A stretch of 64,000 bases of DNA from the NCBI GenBank assembly GCA_947095535.1, contig OX352773.1:127798830-127862829 (forward strand), in the 5' to 3' direction. The DNA comes from Poecilobothrus nobilitatus. Lineage: Eukaryota; Arthropoda; Insecta; Diptera; Dolichopodidae. The position numbers and the translations under genes were made by a program. This document shows positions 31,020-41,849 of this stretch, piece by piece. Positions within the stretch are counted from its first letter, which is position 1. Every line of letters begins with the position of its first letter. Under the pieces are notes generated by a model, which made no database searches, was not told where the DNA came from, and worked only from the letters and a program-made list of their open reading frames with translations.

Positions 31020-32742
31020 GAGTTTAAAAATTATCAACAACAATTAGAAACACCTTTTGTTATTTATGTCGAGTCTGAGAGTATTTTATAACCTATTGCA
31101 ACATGCAGTTCTAATGCAATGATGTCTTCAACAACAAATATTCATCAACATGTTCCAGTAACTTTCTCGTACTACATTAAATGTTCTTTTGATGATAGTC
31201 AAAGCTGTTACAAATAGTTTGTTGGAGCTAACTGTGCTAAGGAATTTGTCATATCGTTAACAAAAACATGTAGTGAATTATATAAAAATATTTTTATGAT
31301 GCCAAAGCCAATGAATCTGTTAACACTTGATGAGCAGCTTCAACAATTAATTCAGGAAAATTGTCACATATGTGGTAAGCATTTAGCTTTTAATGATAGA
31401 ATTAGAGACAATTGTCACTTTACTGCTAATTGTAGCTAAGGAATTTGTCATATCGTTAACAAAAACATGTAGTGAATTATATAAAAATATTTTTATGATG
31501 CCAAAGCCAATGAATCTGTTAACACTTGATGAGCAGCTTCAACAATTAATTCAGGAAAATTGTCACATATGTGGTAAGCATTTAGCTTTTAATGATAGAA
31601 TTAGAGACAATTGTCACTTTACTGCTAATTGTAGAGGACCCGCTCATTCTAAATGTAATTTATTATATAGGCGACTAAATTTTTTTCCTATATTTTTTTA
31701 CAATTTTTTCGGCTATGATTGCCATCTTTTATTTAAAGAATTAAACGAAGTGAATATTGGCATATTAGTGTCAGTCCTTTGAACAAAGAACGTTATATTT
31801 CATTATCTAAAAAAATTACAATAGATAAAAATCATTCATTTTATTTACGTTTTCTCGATAACTTTAGATTTATGGCTTCTAGCATTGATTCTTTATGTAA
31901 AAATGTAAATGAAAATGATTTGTTTCATATAAAAAAAGAATTCAATAATAATGAAAAAATTAAACTTATGACCCGAAAGGGAGTTTTTCCCTATGAGTAT
32001 TTAAATTCCTTTGAACGACTTGACGAAAGAAGTTTACCTTCACAAGAAGCTTTTACCAATCAAATGACAAACACATCATGTTCCGATGAAAACTACATTC
32101 ATGCAGTTATATGTATGGAATACGTTTGATTGTCAAAACTTATGGGACTATTTAAAACTTTACCTTAAAACAGATGTGCTTATTTTGACTGATGTTTTTG
32201 AAAACTTTCGAAAAATATGCTACAAAATCTATTCTTTAGATCCTACAAATTTTTATACTACCCCAGGTTTGTCATGGGCAGCTATGTTAAAATAGACGGA
32301 TATCAAATTACAATTATTAACTGATATTGATATGTATAATTTCCCTAAAAAAGGGATACGTGGTGGAATTAGTCAGTGCTCACTAAGACATTCAGTAGCA
32401 AATAATAAATTCATGGGAGAATCTTATAAAAGAAACGAACCTTCCAAATACATAGTATATGAAGACGCTAACAATTTATATGGATGGGCAATGATCCAAT
32501 ATTTATCACATAAAGATTTTCAGTGGGTTGATGTTACTGAAAATATTGATGTGCTTTCAGTTGCCAATGATTCGGAAACTGGTTACGTTATAGAATGGAT
32601 TTAGATTACCCACAACATTTACATGATTTGCACAATGATTTTCCTTTTTGTGCTGCAAACAAAGTTCCACCAACAGGTAAAATTTGCTAAACTCTTAGTT
32701 GACTTAACAAACAAATACATAACGCTTGAATTTTTTCAACCG
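31020..32742 (+). pseudogene. polB: Inverted second copy of the polB middle region
   Basis: The right arm encodes on the plus strand the same polymerase regions as the left arm: FKNYQQQLETPFVIYVESES (start of the exonuclease domain) from 31020, the Cys/His-rich block at 31495-31782, FLDNFRFMASSIDS at 31779-32129, [16 protein letters not shown] at 32086-32295 and YIVYEDANNLYGWAM at 32332-32604. The N-terminal zinc-finger part and everything after motif A are missing. It differs from the left copy by substitutions (e.g. YVIEWI versus YVLEWI, LFHIKK versus LIHIKK) and by a 199-bp tandem duplication, so the arms have evolved separately. Confidence 0.85.
31236..31633 (+). repeat. 199-bp tandem duplication in right polB arm
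   Basis: 31236-31434 is repeated at 31435-31633 (both start gctaaggaatttgtcatatc). The left arm has a single copy. The duplication covers the Cys/His-rich block of polB, and 199 bp is not a multiple of 3, so it adds a frameshift. Confidence 0.9.
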
Positions 32743-34493
32743 TAAGTTTGTGGAACATCTTTATTAGATTTATTGTGTAAAAAATTCAGGTACTGTCAAA
32801 AATTCAGGTGTATAAGAAATTTTAATAAAGTTATATAAAAAAGTTAGTTTTAATAAAAAAAATATAATTTAAAGATCAATAAATAAAAAATATATATGTC
32901 TAATTTAAAACAACAGGAACAAACTGTTTTTTTTATTATTACAAAAAAAAAATCGAATCTTAAGTGTGTTTAATCACTTTTAGCTTAGCTAAGTTTTTAA
33001 GCTGTTGAAAGCTTTAAATAAAACCAGAGACAAATAAAAAACGTTTGTTAAATATAAAAATATAATTGACAGTAAAACTTTAGATAAAATTTGAATTTAT
33101 ATGATTATTTATAACTTTTAATTTAACTATAAAACTTCTCAAAGTTCATTATATTTCAACCGTTTACCTCAAAACTTTTATTATTTATTTTATAAATAAT
33201 ATATTTATTATAACAAAACATTTCATTTAAAATTATTTTGTATACATTTCTTTATGTACCTATTCAAATCAAATTTTTTTTCAAGTAAATATTAAAGTTT
33301 AAACTTTAAAAATAATAAACTTTAAAAACCTTTCATATCGTCACCTTACTAATTTTTTTGCATAAGGTTAGGAGGACTCAAATTGTTATAATAGAATATA
33401 AATTTGACTTTTGGTAAATATGTTTAACCTTTCTTAATAATTTTGTATTTAAACCAAACTTTGAAATTTTTAAACCCAAACTTTAAAATCTTTTCATATT
33501 TTTATCCTAATTTAAAATATTCAGCACTATAGCTTAAGCCTTTTAAATTTCAAATTAAAACATAACTGATGTACTAACCACTAAGTTAAATTTAGAATAA
33601 TCAATAAACATTGATTATAATAAACTTTAAAAACTTTTAAACCAAACTTTAAAAACTTTTCATATCTTCACCCTACTAATTTTTTTCCATAAGGTTAGGA
33701 GAACTCAAATTGTTATAATAGAATGTAAATTTGACTTTTGGTAAATATGTTTAAACTTTTATAATAATTTTGTATTTAAACCAAACTTTGAAGTTTTTAA
33801 ACCAAATTTTAAAAACTTTTCATATCTTCACCCTACTAATTTTTTTGCATAAGGTTAGGAGAACTCAAATTGTTATAATCGAATGTAAATTTGAGGTTTG
33901 GTAAATATGTTTAAACTTTAATAATAATTTTGTATTTAAACCAAACTTTAAAATTTTTAAACCAAACTTTAAAAACTTTTCATATTTTTATCCTTCTTTA
34001 AAATATTCAGCACCATAGCTTAAGCTTTTTAAATTTCAAATTAAAACATAACTGATATACTAACCACTAAGTTAAATTTAGAATAATCAATAAACTTTAA
34101 TACTAATAAACTTTAAAAACTTTTCATATCTTCACCCTACTAATTTTTTTAAATAAGGTTAGGAGAACTAAAATTGTTATAATAGAATGTAAATTTGACT
34201 TTTGGTAAATATGTTGAAACTTTTATGATAATTTTGTATTTAAACCAAGCTTTGAAATTTTTAAGTCAAACTTTAAAAAGTTTTCATATTTTTATACCAA
34301 TTTAAAATATTCAGCACTATAGCTTTTTTAATTTAAAATATCAAAGACACAATCCTTTTTACTCATTTTGCATACTTTTTCGACGAATATATGCAAATAA
34401 TTTTTTTGCATACTTTTAGGAGGACTAAAAGCTTTAAAAAACTCCTCCTGCACCAGAACCGGCATATCCATACTACTCTAATAAAAGCTGTAA
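32743..34493. repeat. Right arm, outer noncoding part with tandem units
   Basis: Inverse of 25930-28047. The phrase catatcttcaccctactaat recurs at about 33660, 33822 and 34128 (with a variant at about 33340), so this arm has more or differently arranged tandem units than the left arm. No gene is present. It ends at about 34480, and the repeat R sequence resumes at 34494. Confidence 0.8.
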
Positions 34494-34671
34494 TCGTTTG
34501 GCGTTTTCAAATTGAAGATGTACTTTATGCAACTTGTGTTATAACAATTTAGATATAGAGCTTTTTCGAACTTTAGGGAGCTGTAGCTCCATAACGGGTG
34601 GAGCTACAGAAGAACGTTGTTAATAATAAAATTAATATTGGTATGATATCTATCAGCAGTTAAAAGTTCAT
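34494..34671. repeat. Repeat R, copy B, right part
   Basis: Continues copy B after the palindromic insertion and matches copy A at about 4695-4884, ending at the same point (cagttaaaagttcatg). Confidence 0.85.
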
Positions 34672-35640
34672 GGATCTATTTCACAAAAAATATGGGGATC
34701 CAAAAGTTACCTGTTCGAGAGCGAGTGATATTTTCTGTTCGGTAAATTTTTTACTTTCCACCTAGTTAATGCATTTGGTGGCATTTTAAATTCTATTGGC
34801 GTTCTTGTATGAACTTCGAAATTAATATCCTTTTTATTGATAGTTGAATAATATACGGGTTCGATTTTAACTTTTTTGAATCCTTTTATTCTATCATCGA
34901 TTATACTAAAGCTTGATCCTGAATCAATTAAGGCTAAAAATTTCCTATTTTCAATTGTGATTTTAATAATGGGTAACTCCGAGGCTAGTTTGTAAAAAAA
35001 TCTAGATGGCTATCGGAAGTTTTATGGTCATTAGTTTTATTTATATTTAAATTAATTTTCCTAACTTGTATATTTTGGTCCTCTTCGGTATTAGTCGGTT
35101 CTTCCTTAGGATAATCCTGTTGCTGCCGATCTTGGCCCGGATTTTTCCTACGATTGTCCGACCTTTGTTGGATGTTCTCGATTTCCATCGGCTCACCCGA
35201 TCCTTGTCTAGGGTAATCCTGTTGTTGGCGATTTTTGGCCGGATTGTTCCTAAAGTTTCCTGATCATTGGTGACTACGGCGGAATTGCCCAGAGTTATTA
35301 TTATTATTATTACTTGGATATCTATTTTGCCCTATTATGTTATTATCTAAATAACTACTTGCCTTGTTATTATTATTTGAAAATTTCTTAGAAAGTTCAT
35401 TATTATAGTCCGTAGAGTTATATCGAAAATTTTTACTTTGATTAAAACCTTTTTGGTTATGACTCTTTTTATTGTATTCTTTTCTAATACATGAGTCTTC
35501 GTACCTACGATGCCTCATTATAGCAATAATAGTTCTAACTCTTTTTCATTATAAATTTTTTCTAACAAAATTCCCTGTGTCATTTCTTTTATAATATTTA
35601 TTAACAAACTATCAACGTTACTTGTATTTCGTCAGACTTA
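34672..35640 (-). pseudogene. Gypsy gag C-terminus and protease fragment
   Basis: On the minus strand, 35640-35264 and 35188-34985 encode an Asn/Gln/Arg-rich Gag tail (RYPSNNNNNNSGQFRRSHQ; DRQQQDYPKEEPTNTEEDQN), separated by a stop at about 35264. The stretch 34985-34690 encodes FLALIDSGSSFSIIDD, a retroviral-type aspartic protease with the catalytic D-S-G, followed by EVHTRTPIEFKMPPN. The order gag-PR and the Asn-rich tail fit the gypsy/17.6/297 group, unlike the mdg1-like fragment at 840-1617. It takes the place of env in BEL1 copy 2. Confidence 0.75.
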
Positions 35641-35870
35641 TATTTAATGTTTTGTTTTGCTGCGTCATAACTAGAGTCATCTTCATTCTCTATAATTGGC
35701 AATAATGTTAGCTTGGTTATAGATCTTTTCAAAACTGAGGATTTTGTTTTTAGAGTAACAACTCTAACAAGACCGTCATCATCGCAAATTGTTTCAATCA
35801 CTCTTCCAAGTGACCATCTTGTTGGTGACAAATTGTCTTTTTTTATTAGTACTATGTTACCAACCTCCAA
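35641..35870 (-). pseudogene. BEL1 copy 2 DUF5641
   Basis: NIVLIKKDNLSPTRWSLGRV and VVTLKTKSSVLKRSITKLTL match copy 1 (6471-6956), with about one difference per ten residues. The frame then passes into Gypsy gag sequence at about 35640, so it is truncated. This domain closes BEL Pol behind integrase. Confidence 0.8.
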
Positions 35871-35915
35871 ATTTAGTTGCTGTTGAGTCCATTTTGCTCT
35901 TTATTGTAATCTAGA

Positions 35916-36750
35916 CTAGTGTTCCTTAGAACACCCTTGCCAGAACCTTTGATGAAACTGATCCAGAAGTTGCCATCTTGTTAATAAATTAGTATTTTCA
36001 TTTAAAACATTCTCTTCAGACACGGTCAATAATGGTGCTCCTTTTAAAAAGTGTCCTGTTGTTAAAACTTCCAAGTTTTCTGGATCATTACTTAATGGAC
36101 ATAGTGGGTGAGAATTCAAACATGCCTCAATTTTTACAATCAAAGTTGTAAGTTCTTCGAAAGATAAAATAGTGTCCCTTATTATTTTCTTGATATCGTA
36201 TTTGGTTGATTTTGGCTGATGGTGTGAATTTCCACTGAATTCCTTCTAAAAATTTTTAATTTCGTTTTGATAGATTGGTTGGTTGAATAAATCAGCTAAA
36301 ATTTTGCTTGCTCCACAGAAATTCGTGGCATTATCACTATAAACATTTGCAACTGGTCCTTTTCTGCTAACAAATCTTTTAAATTCTGCAGGAAATGCAC
36401 TTGATGTTAAATTGCTCACCACTTCCAAATGTATTGCCTTGGTACTCAAACAAATAAAGTTCTTGAAGTCTTAGTTCGCTGACCAACAGATGTTTTTAAG
36501 GAAAAAGCTCCAGCATAATCAACCCCGCAATTAATGAACGGTCTGGATATCGTTACACGAGGTTTAGGAAGATTTCCCATTAACTGAGAAGCTGAAAATG
36601 CGTTAAAGCGATGACAAGTTGTACATCTATGTATACATCCTTTAACTGCCTTTAATGAATTTAGTATCCAAAATGATTGTCTTAAATATTCCAGAGTTTG
36701 ATTATTACCTCCATGTAAGGAGTGTAAATGTGCATGCTTTATGACCAGGT
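35916..36750 (-). pseudogene. BEL1 copy 2 integrase
   Basis: Frames 36246-36449 (MSTKAIHLEVVSNLTSSAFP, YSDNATNFCGAS with the second catalytic Asp) and 35916-36143 (KIEACLNSHPLCPLSNDPEN) together with the zinc-finger part (36480-36740) match copy 1. The sequence between the core and C-terminal frames has a deletion at about 36200-36250 relative to copy 1, and stops separate the frames. Confidence 0.8.
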
Positions 36751-37300
36751 CAGTTAAATCGCTTTTGTAAGGCAGTATTAACGGATGTTTCTGTTTATAT
36801 GAAAGTTCAGATTCAAATTATCTTCCACCTAAGCGAATGAGATGATTAGTGTAATTGAGTGACCTTAACTAATGCTATTAACGAGTTCTCTATTTCATCT
36901 TTTGTCAATACTCCAGTTTTACAATATTCTGGACTCTTCTCAATATTCTTATAAAACCGGATGCAATAAGCTGAGATCCGCTTTAGAAATTGTTAAAGAT
37001 GAGTAGTTACGAAGTAAAGTCTCAACCAAGGAAGTATCCATGTCACTTTTTACGATATTAACAACACATTTTGTTTTAATTTCCAAACTTGTTCTGCTTA
37101 CTGGTATCTTGGATTACTTGGTGAATTGACGTAATACCAACTTTCCGGGCCAACGAGGGCCTGAATTTCAGCTACTCGATTCCCAACAAATGTTTTCCAA
37201 CGGTTTGCAGCAGATTGCAGCCATGATAATACAATAGTTGAGTCTGTCCAAACGAAGTTTTCAACATCCTCCATCTCCAAAGGCCTTTGAAATTCCTTTA
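36751..37300 (-). pseudogene. BEL1 copy 2 RNase H and connection to integrase
   Basis: The frame 37098-37280 encodes ENFVWTDSTIVLSWLQSAAN and KTFVGNRVAEIQALVGPESW, the conserved TDS...W / FV.NRV.EI block at the end of BEL RNase H, which removes the RNA strand during reverse transcription. It ends at NSPSNP, where a deletion joins it to KIPVSRTS of the connection domain; the WWEGPTW segment retained in copy 1 is lost. Further small deletions (about 36830-36860) remove more of the connection. Confidence 0.75.
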
Positions 37301-38049
37301 ATAATCTAGCTAATAATAACGCTCCGTTTAATTCTAATTATGGTAAAGAAAGTTGAAATCTTAAAGGCGCCACGTTTGTTTTTGCAGCTATGAGTTTTAC
37401 ACTAATATTTCCTTCGTTTGTTATTGTTCTAAGGTATACAACAGCGCCGTAAGCTTTTTCAGACGCATCAGAAAATCCGTGTAATTGGCATTTTCGGATA
37501 CTATCTCCATAACCAATCTATCATCAAATTTCTATTTTTCTTAACGATGGTAGCTCATATCTAATTTTTTGCCATTCCTTAAGAATGTAATTTGATACTG
37601 GCTGGTCCCAATCAGTCTCTTCAGACCATATCTGTTGAAACAATAATTTGATTTTTAAGGTAACTGGAGATATCAATACAATTGGATCAAAAATTCGAGC
37701 CTCGGATAAAATAGATCGTTTCGTAAATACTTCTGAAATTGGTTGAATATTTATGTTGAACTTTAGTTTGTCACTTTTTGGAACTCAATAGATTCCTAAG
37801 GCCTTAACGGCTTCTCCGTCATCAAATGTTTTATTATTTGTACCGTCTCTTAACTCAGGTGGTATTTGTTTTAATAAACGAGAATCATTGGAATTCCATT
37901 TGCATAAATTGAAACCTCCTACCTTTAACATATTATTTAATTGAATGTTTTCTGAAGTTGCTTCTTTGTAACAATGTGCTCCTGAAAAGACATCTTCCAT
38001 ATAGGTGTCCTTACAAATGGTCCTTGCCGCCAAAGGATATTATTGGCCA
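37301..38049 (-). pseudogene. BEL1 copy 2 reverse transcriptase
   Basis: The minus strand encodes the palm with DTYMEDVFSGAH at 37955-37995, where the usual catalytic YVDD of BEL RT reads YMED, then GGFNLCKWNSNDSRLLKQIP and, after a frameshift near 37786, TKRSILSEARIFDPIVLISP and QQIWSEETDWDQPV. That order is the standard BEL RT palm-thumb. The fingers and everything upstream to the middle of gag are deleted. This is the only BEL RT body in the window. Confidence 0.8.
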
Positions 38050-38470
38050 TCATCTGAAACAAATTAACATTAATAAAGCCCAGATTCTGTTCTTTATCTT
38101 CCTGTTCCTTAATATTCAGATATATTCGCTCTACCGCCTTTATAAGTTCCGACTGCTTCTTTAATTCTTTTAATCATTTGGATGGTATATTAACTGCAGC
38201 GGCGTTTGTTTCAGCAGCTTCTAGAATCGCCTTAAGTTCATCTACCAAATTTATTAAGCTTTCAAAATTTTTGTTTTTAAAGTAAGGATGTTGGAGCACT
38301 CTGTTTCAATCGATTGATTTCTGCATTATTTTCAACAGCCGTTTTCCAATAGTCATTTAAAGTTTTCATGCGAGAATACATACTCTTTAGTTTTTCTACT
38401 TAAAGATTCCTTTTTAAATTTTACCTTTATCTTTTCAATCCTTAAATATAATTCTTTCTGATTTTAATTA
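38050..38470 (-). pseudogene. BEL1 copy 2 gag N-terminus
   Basis: The segment matches copy 1 at about 16680-17140 (e.g. the reading of an EAAETNAAAVNIPSK-like stretch and KTLNDYWKTAVENNAEIN) but lacks the repeated NIHTL units. Deletion removes the DUF1759 core. The leader to the LTR follows (38471-38792). Confidence 0.7.
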
Positions 38471-38792
38471 AGCCTTCCATGATGTTTAATTCTTCCTTGT
38501 TATAAAAGAGTTTTGTAATGGCTTTAAGTAATGTTTCTAACCATAAGATGTGGTTAAAATGAAATATTAAGTTACTGGATCCTTGAAATTAGCTTGATTG
38601 AAGATCGCCAGTATTTCTTTAAATTGTTTTTTGTTTCTCTAAATAACCTAGTTATATTAGATATAATTAGATATAATTATAAACGCTACTTTTATAATTA
38701 AAGTTATATAAACTTAAGACACTAGTTCTAAAGTTTTTTTTACGAATTCTAAAGACACTTGTTCTATAGAATTATCCGGCTCGAAGGACTGA

Positions 38793-39239
38793 TGTTTGCT
38801 TCACAATAAAACAACATTTTCTTGTAATTAAGCTTTTATTAATGATAACATTTAATACAAAATTCGTTCTTTAAATATAATTTTATTTAGGTTATTATTA
38901 TAATACAATACGTTAAAAATACAAACTTTAACTTTCAATTACATTATGCAACTAAATTAGCTGACACAACATTTAAATATTTTCAATTAAAATAATTAAT
39001 GTATGTTAGTATGAATTTATACAAAAAATATTAAAATGTTCTACATTAAGTTCATACGAGTCATATTACAACAAATTTATATTAAAAAGAATGTATTAAA
39101 TTTATTAAAGGTAAATTGTAATTTTAATTAACCCTAATGTTGTTGCATAGATAAAAATTTAAATTTTAAGATAATGTAAAATAGTATATTTTTTTATTAT
39201 AAGTTTAGATTTTATTTTTATTTTTATGTTCAGTGAACA
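38793..39239 (-). repeat. BEL1 5' LTR (copy 2)
   Basis: A 447-bp homologue of 17479-17925. On the minus strand it starts tgttcactgaacat, a better palindrome than copy 1, and ends gcaaaca. Both copies are followed by the same leader on one side and by the same Gypsy sequence on the other. Confidence 0.85.
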
Positions 39240-40407
39240 CCGGCAAACCATAATAGTATAAATATTAATTTTTGAAATGATTACTTCTCTGACGATCAAC
39301 GTTTTGTTTTACTAGCGCTGATGTAAAAATCAAACTTTAAAAGAAAGGAAGTTTATTTAGGAAGTCAGTACGATATCGTAAATGTTTTTGCATCTATAAT
39401 AATTGTGCAATTACACAGGGGATTTTCTAGTCATAAATATATTGTAGAAAATATAATCAACTATGTTACTTACATTAACCTGTATAAACACAATTAAACG
39501 TGAAATAAACAATATAATCTGATAAATCATCTGTTAACGTTAAACCATATAGATTGCCCGAAATTCATAAATCTAAAATATAAAGACAAGTTGATGAAAT
39601 GTTAACTCAAGGTATGGTCCAACACAGCAAAATTTCTTGGAACCGTCCATTATTAGTCGTTCTTCAAAAATCAGATGCTAACAGTAGTAAAAGATGGCGC
39701 GCCGTGGTTGATTACCGAAAATTGAATGCATGCATTTTGGGTTGCATGAGAATGCATTTTGGGTTGCTAAATGCACCTCCCACTTTTTAAAGACTTATGA
39801 ATATAGTCGTCACCGCCCTCCAAGTCATCCGTTGTTTCGTGTATCTAGATGATATAGTCATCTATGGTAAAAATCTCGTTGACCATAATTAGAAATTAAT
39901 TTAAGTAATCGAAGGATTAAAGAAATATAATTTAAAATTACAACCTAATAAATGTAAATTTTTATATAAAGAAGTGGTATATCTTGGCCATGTTATAACA
40001 GAAAAAGGTATTAAACCCGATCAAAATAAAATAAATACAATATTAAATATAGTTCCGCCACAAAATCAAAAGGTCATAAAATCTTTTCTATGTTTAAGAG
40101 GATATTTGAGAGAAAACTGGATGAAAAAAAAGCTGGAAGAAAACAAAATTAGTTCATCATTGTAAATAAATATAAATTGAATATCATGAAAAAAAAAATT
40201 TCATAAAACAATTTGAACTTAATTTTAGTTTTTTTTGTACCAAAAAAAAATATATATTACTTGTAAAAACTAAAAACAAAAAAAAATATATATTATTTTT
40301 CACAAATTGGCTTCAAATTACAAAAAAAAACAACAACTATACATTATTTGTAAAAATTTTATCACAATTACTGATAAATATTTTTTCCAAGGGGGAAGGT
40401 GTAATAT
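39240..40407 (+). pseudogene. Ty3/Gypsy RT fragment (copy 2)
   Basis: Homologue of 17926-19491. It has EMLTQGMVQHSKISWNRPLL and WRAVVDYRKLNA, then a deletion fused to a 21-bp repeat (atgcattttgggttgc twice at 39726-39766), MHFGLLNAPPTF, the intact catalytic box VYLDDIVIYGKNL (about 39838-39876), and YLGHVITEKGIKPDQNKIN (39976-40032). The end at about 40164 is followed by AT-rich DNA and the polypurine tract aagggggaagg at 40397-40407. Confidence 0.8.
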
Positions 40408-41004
40408 GCCACCCCAATTTTTACTAATAAAATAACTATATAACTAAAATTAGAACTTTGTATCTTACTTTCTATCTTACTTTCAGTATTTCTTTCATTT
40501 TAACCAATAACATACTGTAGTTAAAATATAACGTAACATATCATTTACATATGATTTTGTTAAAGGTTATTTTTAAATTATATAAACAAAGAAACAAAGA
40601 TTTGTAAAGACAAGATTATTTTTAAACTAGGAAAGTTGTAACTAGTAATTGTAATAGAAAAAGAATAAGAACGGTTTTTAAATGTTATCATATTTCAATA
40701 ATGAACTATGTATATCATTAAATAAATTTAGTTCTTTCTTTTTTTATAAGACATTGAATGTTTTTGTAATTGCTGGTTTGCATTGCCAGCATGATATTGT
40801 TCTATTTTTGTATTTTAATGTAAGAAAGAAATTGTATATAAGTCTTTCTTTGGTAAAAGAAAGCACCATTTTATATTTCCAAATCTGAAAGTATTTTCAT
40901 TTTTAAGGATGATTGTTAAGTTGAATTTACAAGTTTTGACATAGTTAAATAGTTAAATCTAAATAAATAGTTGAAGAAAATAAATATAAATCAAAAATAT
41001 TAAA
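40408..41004 (+). repeat. Gypsy 3' LTR (copy 2)
   Basis: It starts tgtaatatgccaccccaatt right after the polypurine tract and runs about 600 bp to the junction with BEL2, where caaaaatatt precedes the shared BEL2 end. The exact 3' end is uncertain. An open frame at 40682-40888 is not conserved and is not a gene. The first 150 bp match 19492-19655. Confidence 0.6.
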
Positions 41005-41478
41005 ATTTGTTTTATTTATGAACAGTAACTTCAAATATTACAGCACATTGATGAATGATATTTTATACATTTTTTTCTTTTTATTGCTATTTGCTACCAC
41101 CAAACATTAACCTGTTTGATATCTTTAACAAATTTTGGTAATCTTCCACGTGATGATCGCTATGTTATAGATTCAGCATAGTTGCACCCAAAGTGCGTGA
41201 ATGGTTTAGAGTCACTCTAGCAGGTTACTCAATATTTGGGTTGTTATGGGTTGCCTTTGTCGAAAACAGGGCATGTATTTATGAATATTCCTACGAATCA
41301 TGTTTCTGCTTCCAAATATGAAAAAATCTTGACTTAACAGTGTTGATAGTGTGTTGCCACCAGCAAGCAGATATTTTTTATGATTAAAGAAGGATTGTCA
41401 ATATCATTTAGTGGTAACTCTTCCATATGACCCAACCGCAGATATTCATGAATGAATTGCTGATAAGATGTAAATAGT

Positions 41479-41727
41479 TCAGTGTTTTTCCATAGAATGC
41501 AGACAATTTTCCATAGAATGCAGACGTTTCACAGCAAGGTCATATGTGTTATTTAATAAAACTTCAGGAACCTTAAATGGAAGATCTACTACATATACAC
41601 CAGCTGAGTTTCGTTGTACTGTTTTAGCAAAATACTGTTCAGTTCTCTCTTCCTCTTTTGTTAACCTAGTGTTGTAATGAAGACTGTCCAATTCCAAAAA
41701 TGTTTGAAGCTTGCGATGAATATCCAT
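41479..41727 (-). pseudogene. BEL2 copy 2 RT N-terminal segment
   Basis: Differs from 23126-23374 at only a few residues (e.g. IHRKLQ versus IDRELQ, YNTRLTKEEE versus YNNRLTEEEE) and shares the duplicated LHSME ending. The RT body is deleted, as in copy 1. Confidence 0.7.
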
Positions 41728-41849
41728 ATTTTCATGTATTAAGCTAAAGTTGCAATGAACTTCGTGTTATTCAAGATTTTGCTTAGAAAACTTCCCTGCG
41801 ACAGCTTACAACCCATCCAAATATGGTCAGTTGTGCAATAAGGGGCGTA

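Larger units (their letters stand above)
25857..34493. mobile_element. Palindromic element with Polinton-type DNA polymerase B gene
   Basis: Bases 25857-34493 (8637 bp) interrupt repeat R, as shown by the continuous copy A near 4690-4697; tcg flanks both ends (25854-25856, 34494-34496). The insertion is a giant imperfect inverted repeat: the left arm from about 25930 to 29553 pairs with the right arm from 31020 to about 34480, and a unique spacer of 1466 bp lies between. The minus strand of the left arm plus spacer carries a decayed protein-primed DNA polymerase B gene. The right arm has an inverted copy of its middle part. No integrase, packaging ATPase or capsid gene of a full Polinton is present, so this is a derivative or a foldback-type element. 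Confidence 0.8.
35641..39239 (-). mobile_element. BEL/Pao element 1, copy 2 (complementary deletions)
   Basis: Minus-strand order from 39239: 5' LTR (38793-39239), leader, gag N-terminus (38050-38460), then, after a deletion of gag C-terminus, protease and RT start, the RT (37300-38033), RNase H (37098-37290), integrase (35916-36740) and DUF5641 (35641-35870). It lacks the Jockey and CR1-type insertions of copy 1 and retains RT/RNase H that copy 1 has lost. Env is absent. Confidence 0.85.

Noticed and set aside
25857..34493. Palindrome as a pure assembly or cloning artefact
   Set aside because: The arms differ by many substitutions, by tandem-unit arrangement and by a 199-bp duplication, and a solo diverged arm exists at 51800-52760.
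40682..40888. 68-residue hydrophobic open frame starting with ATG
   Set aside because: It lies within the Gypsy 3' LTR. The hydrophobicity follows from AT-rich composition, and there is no conserved counterpart elsewhere in the window.
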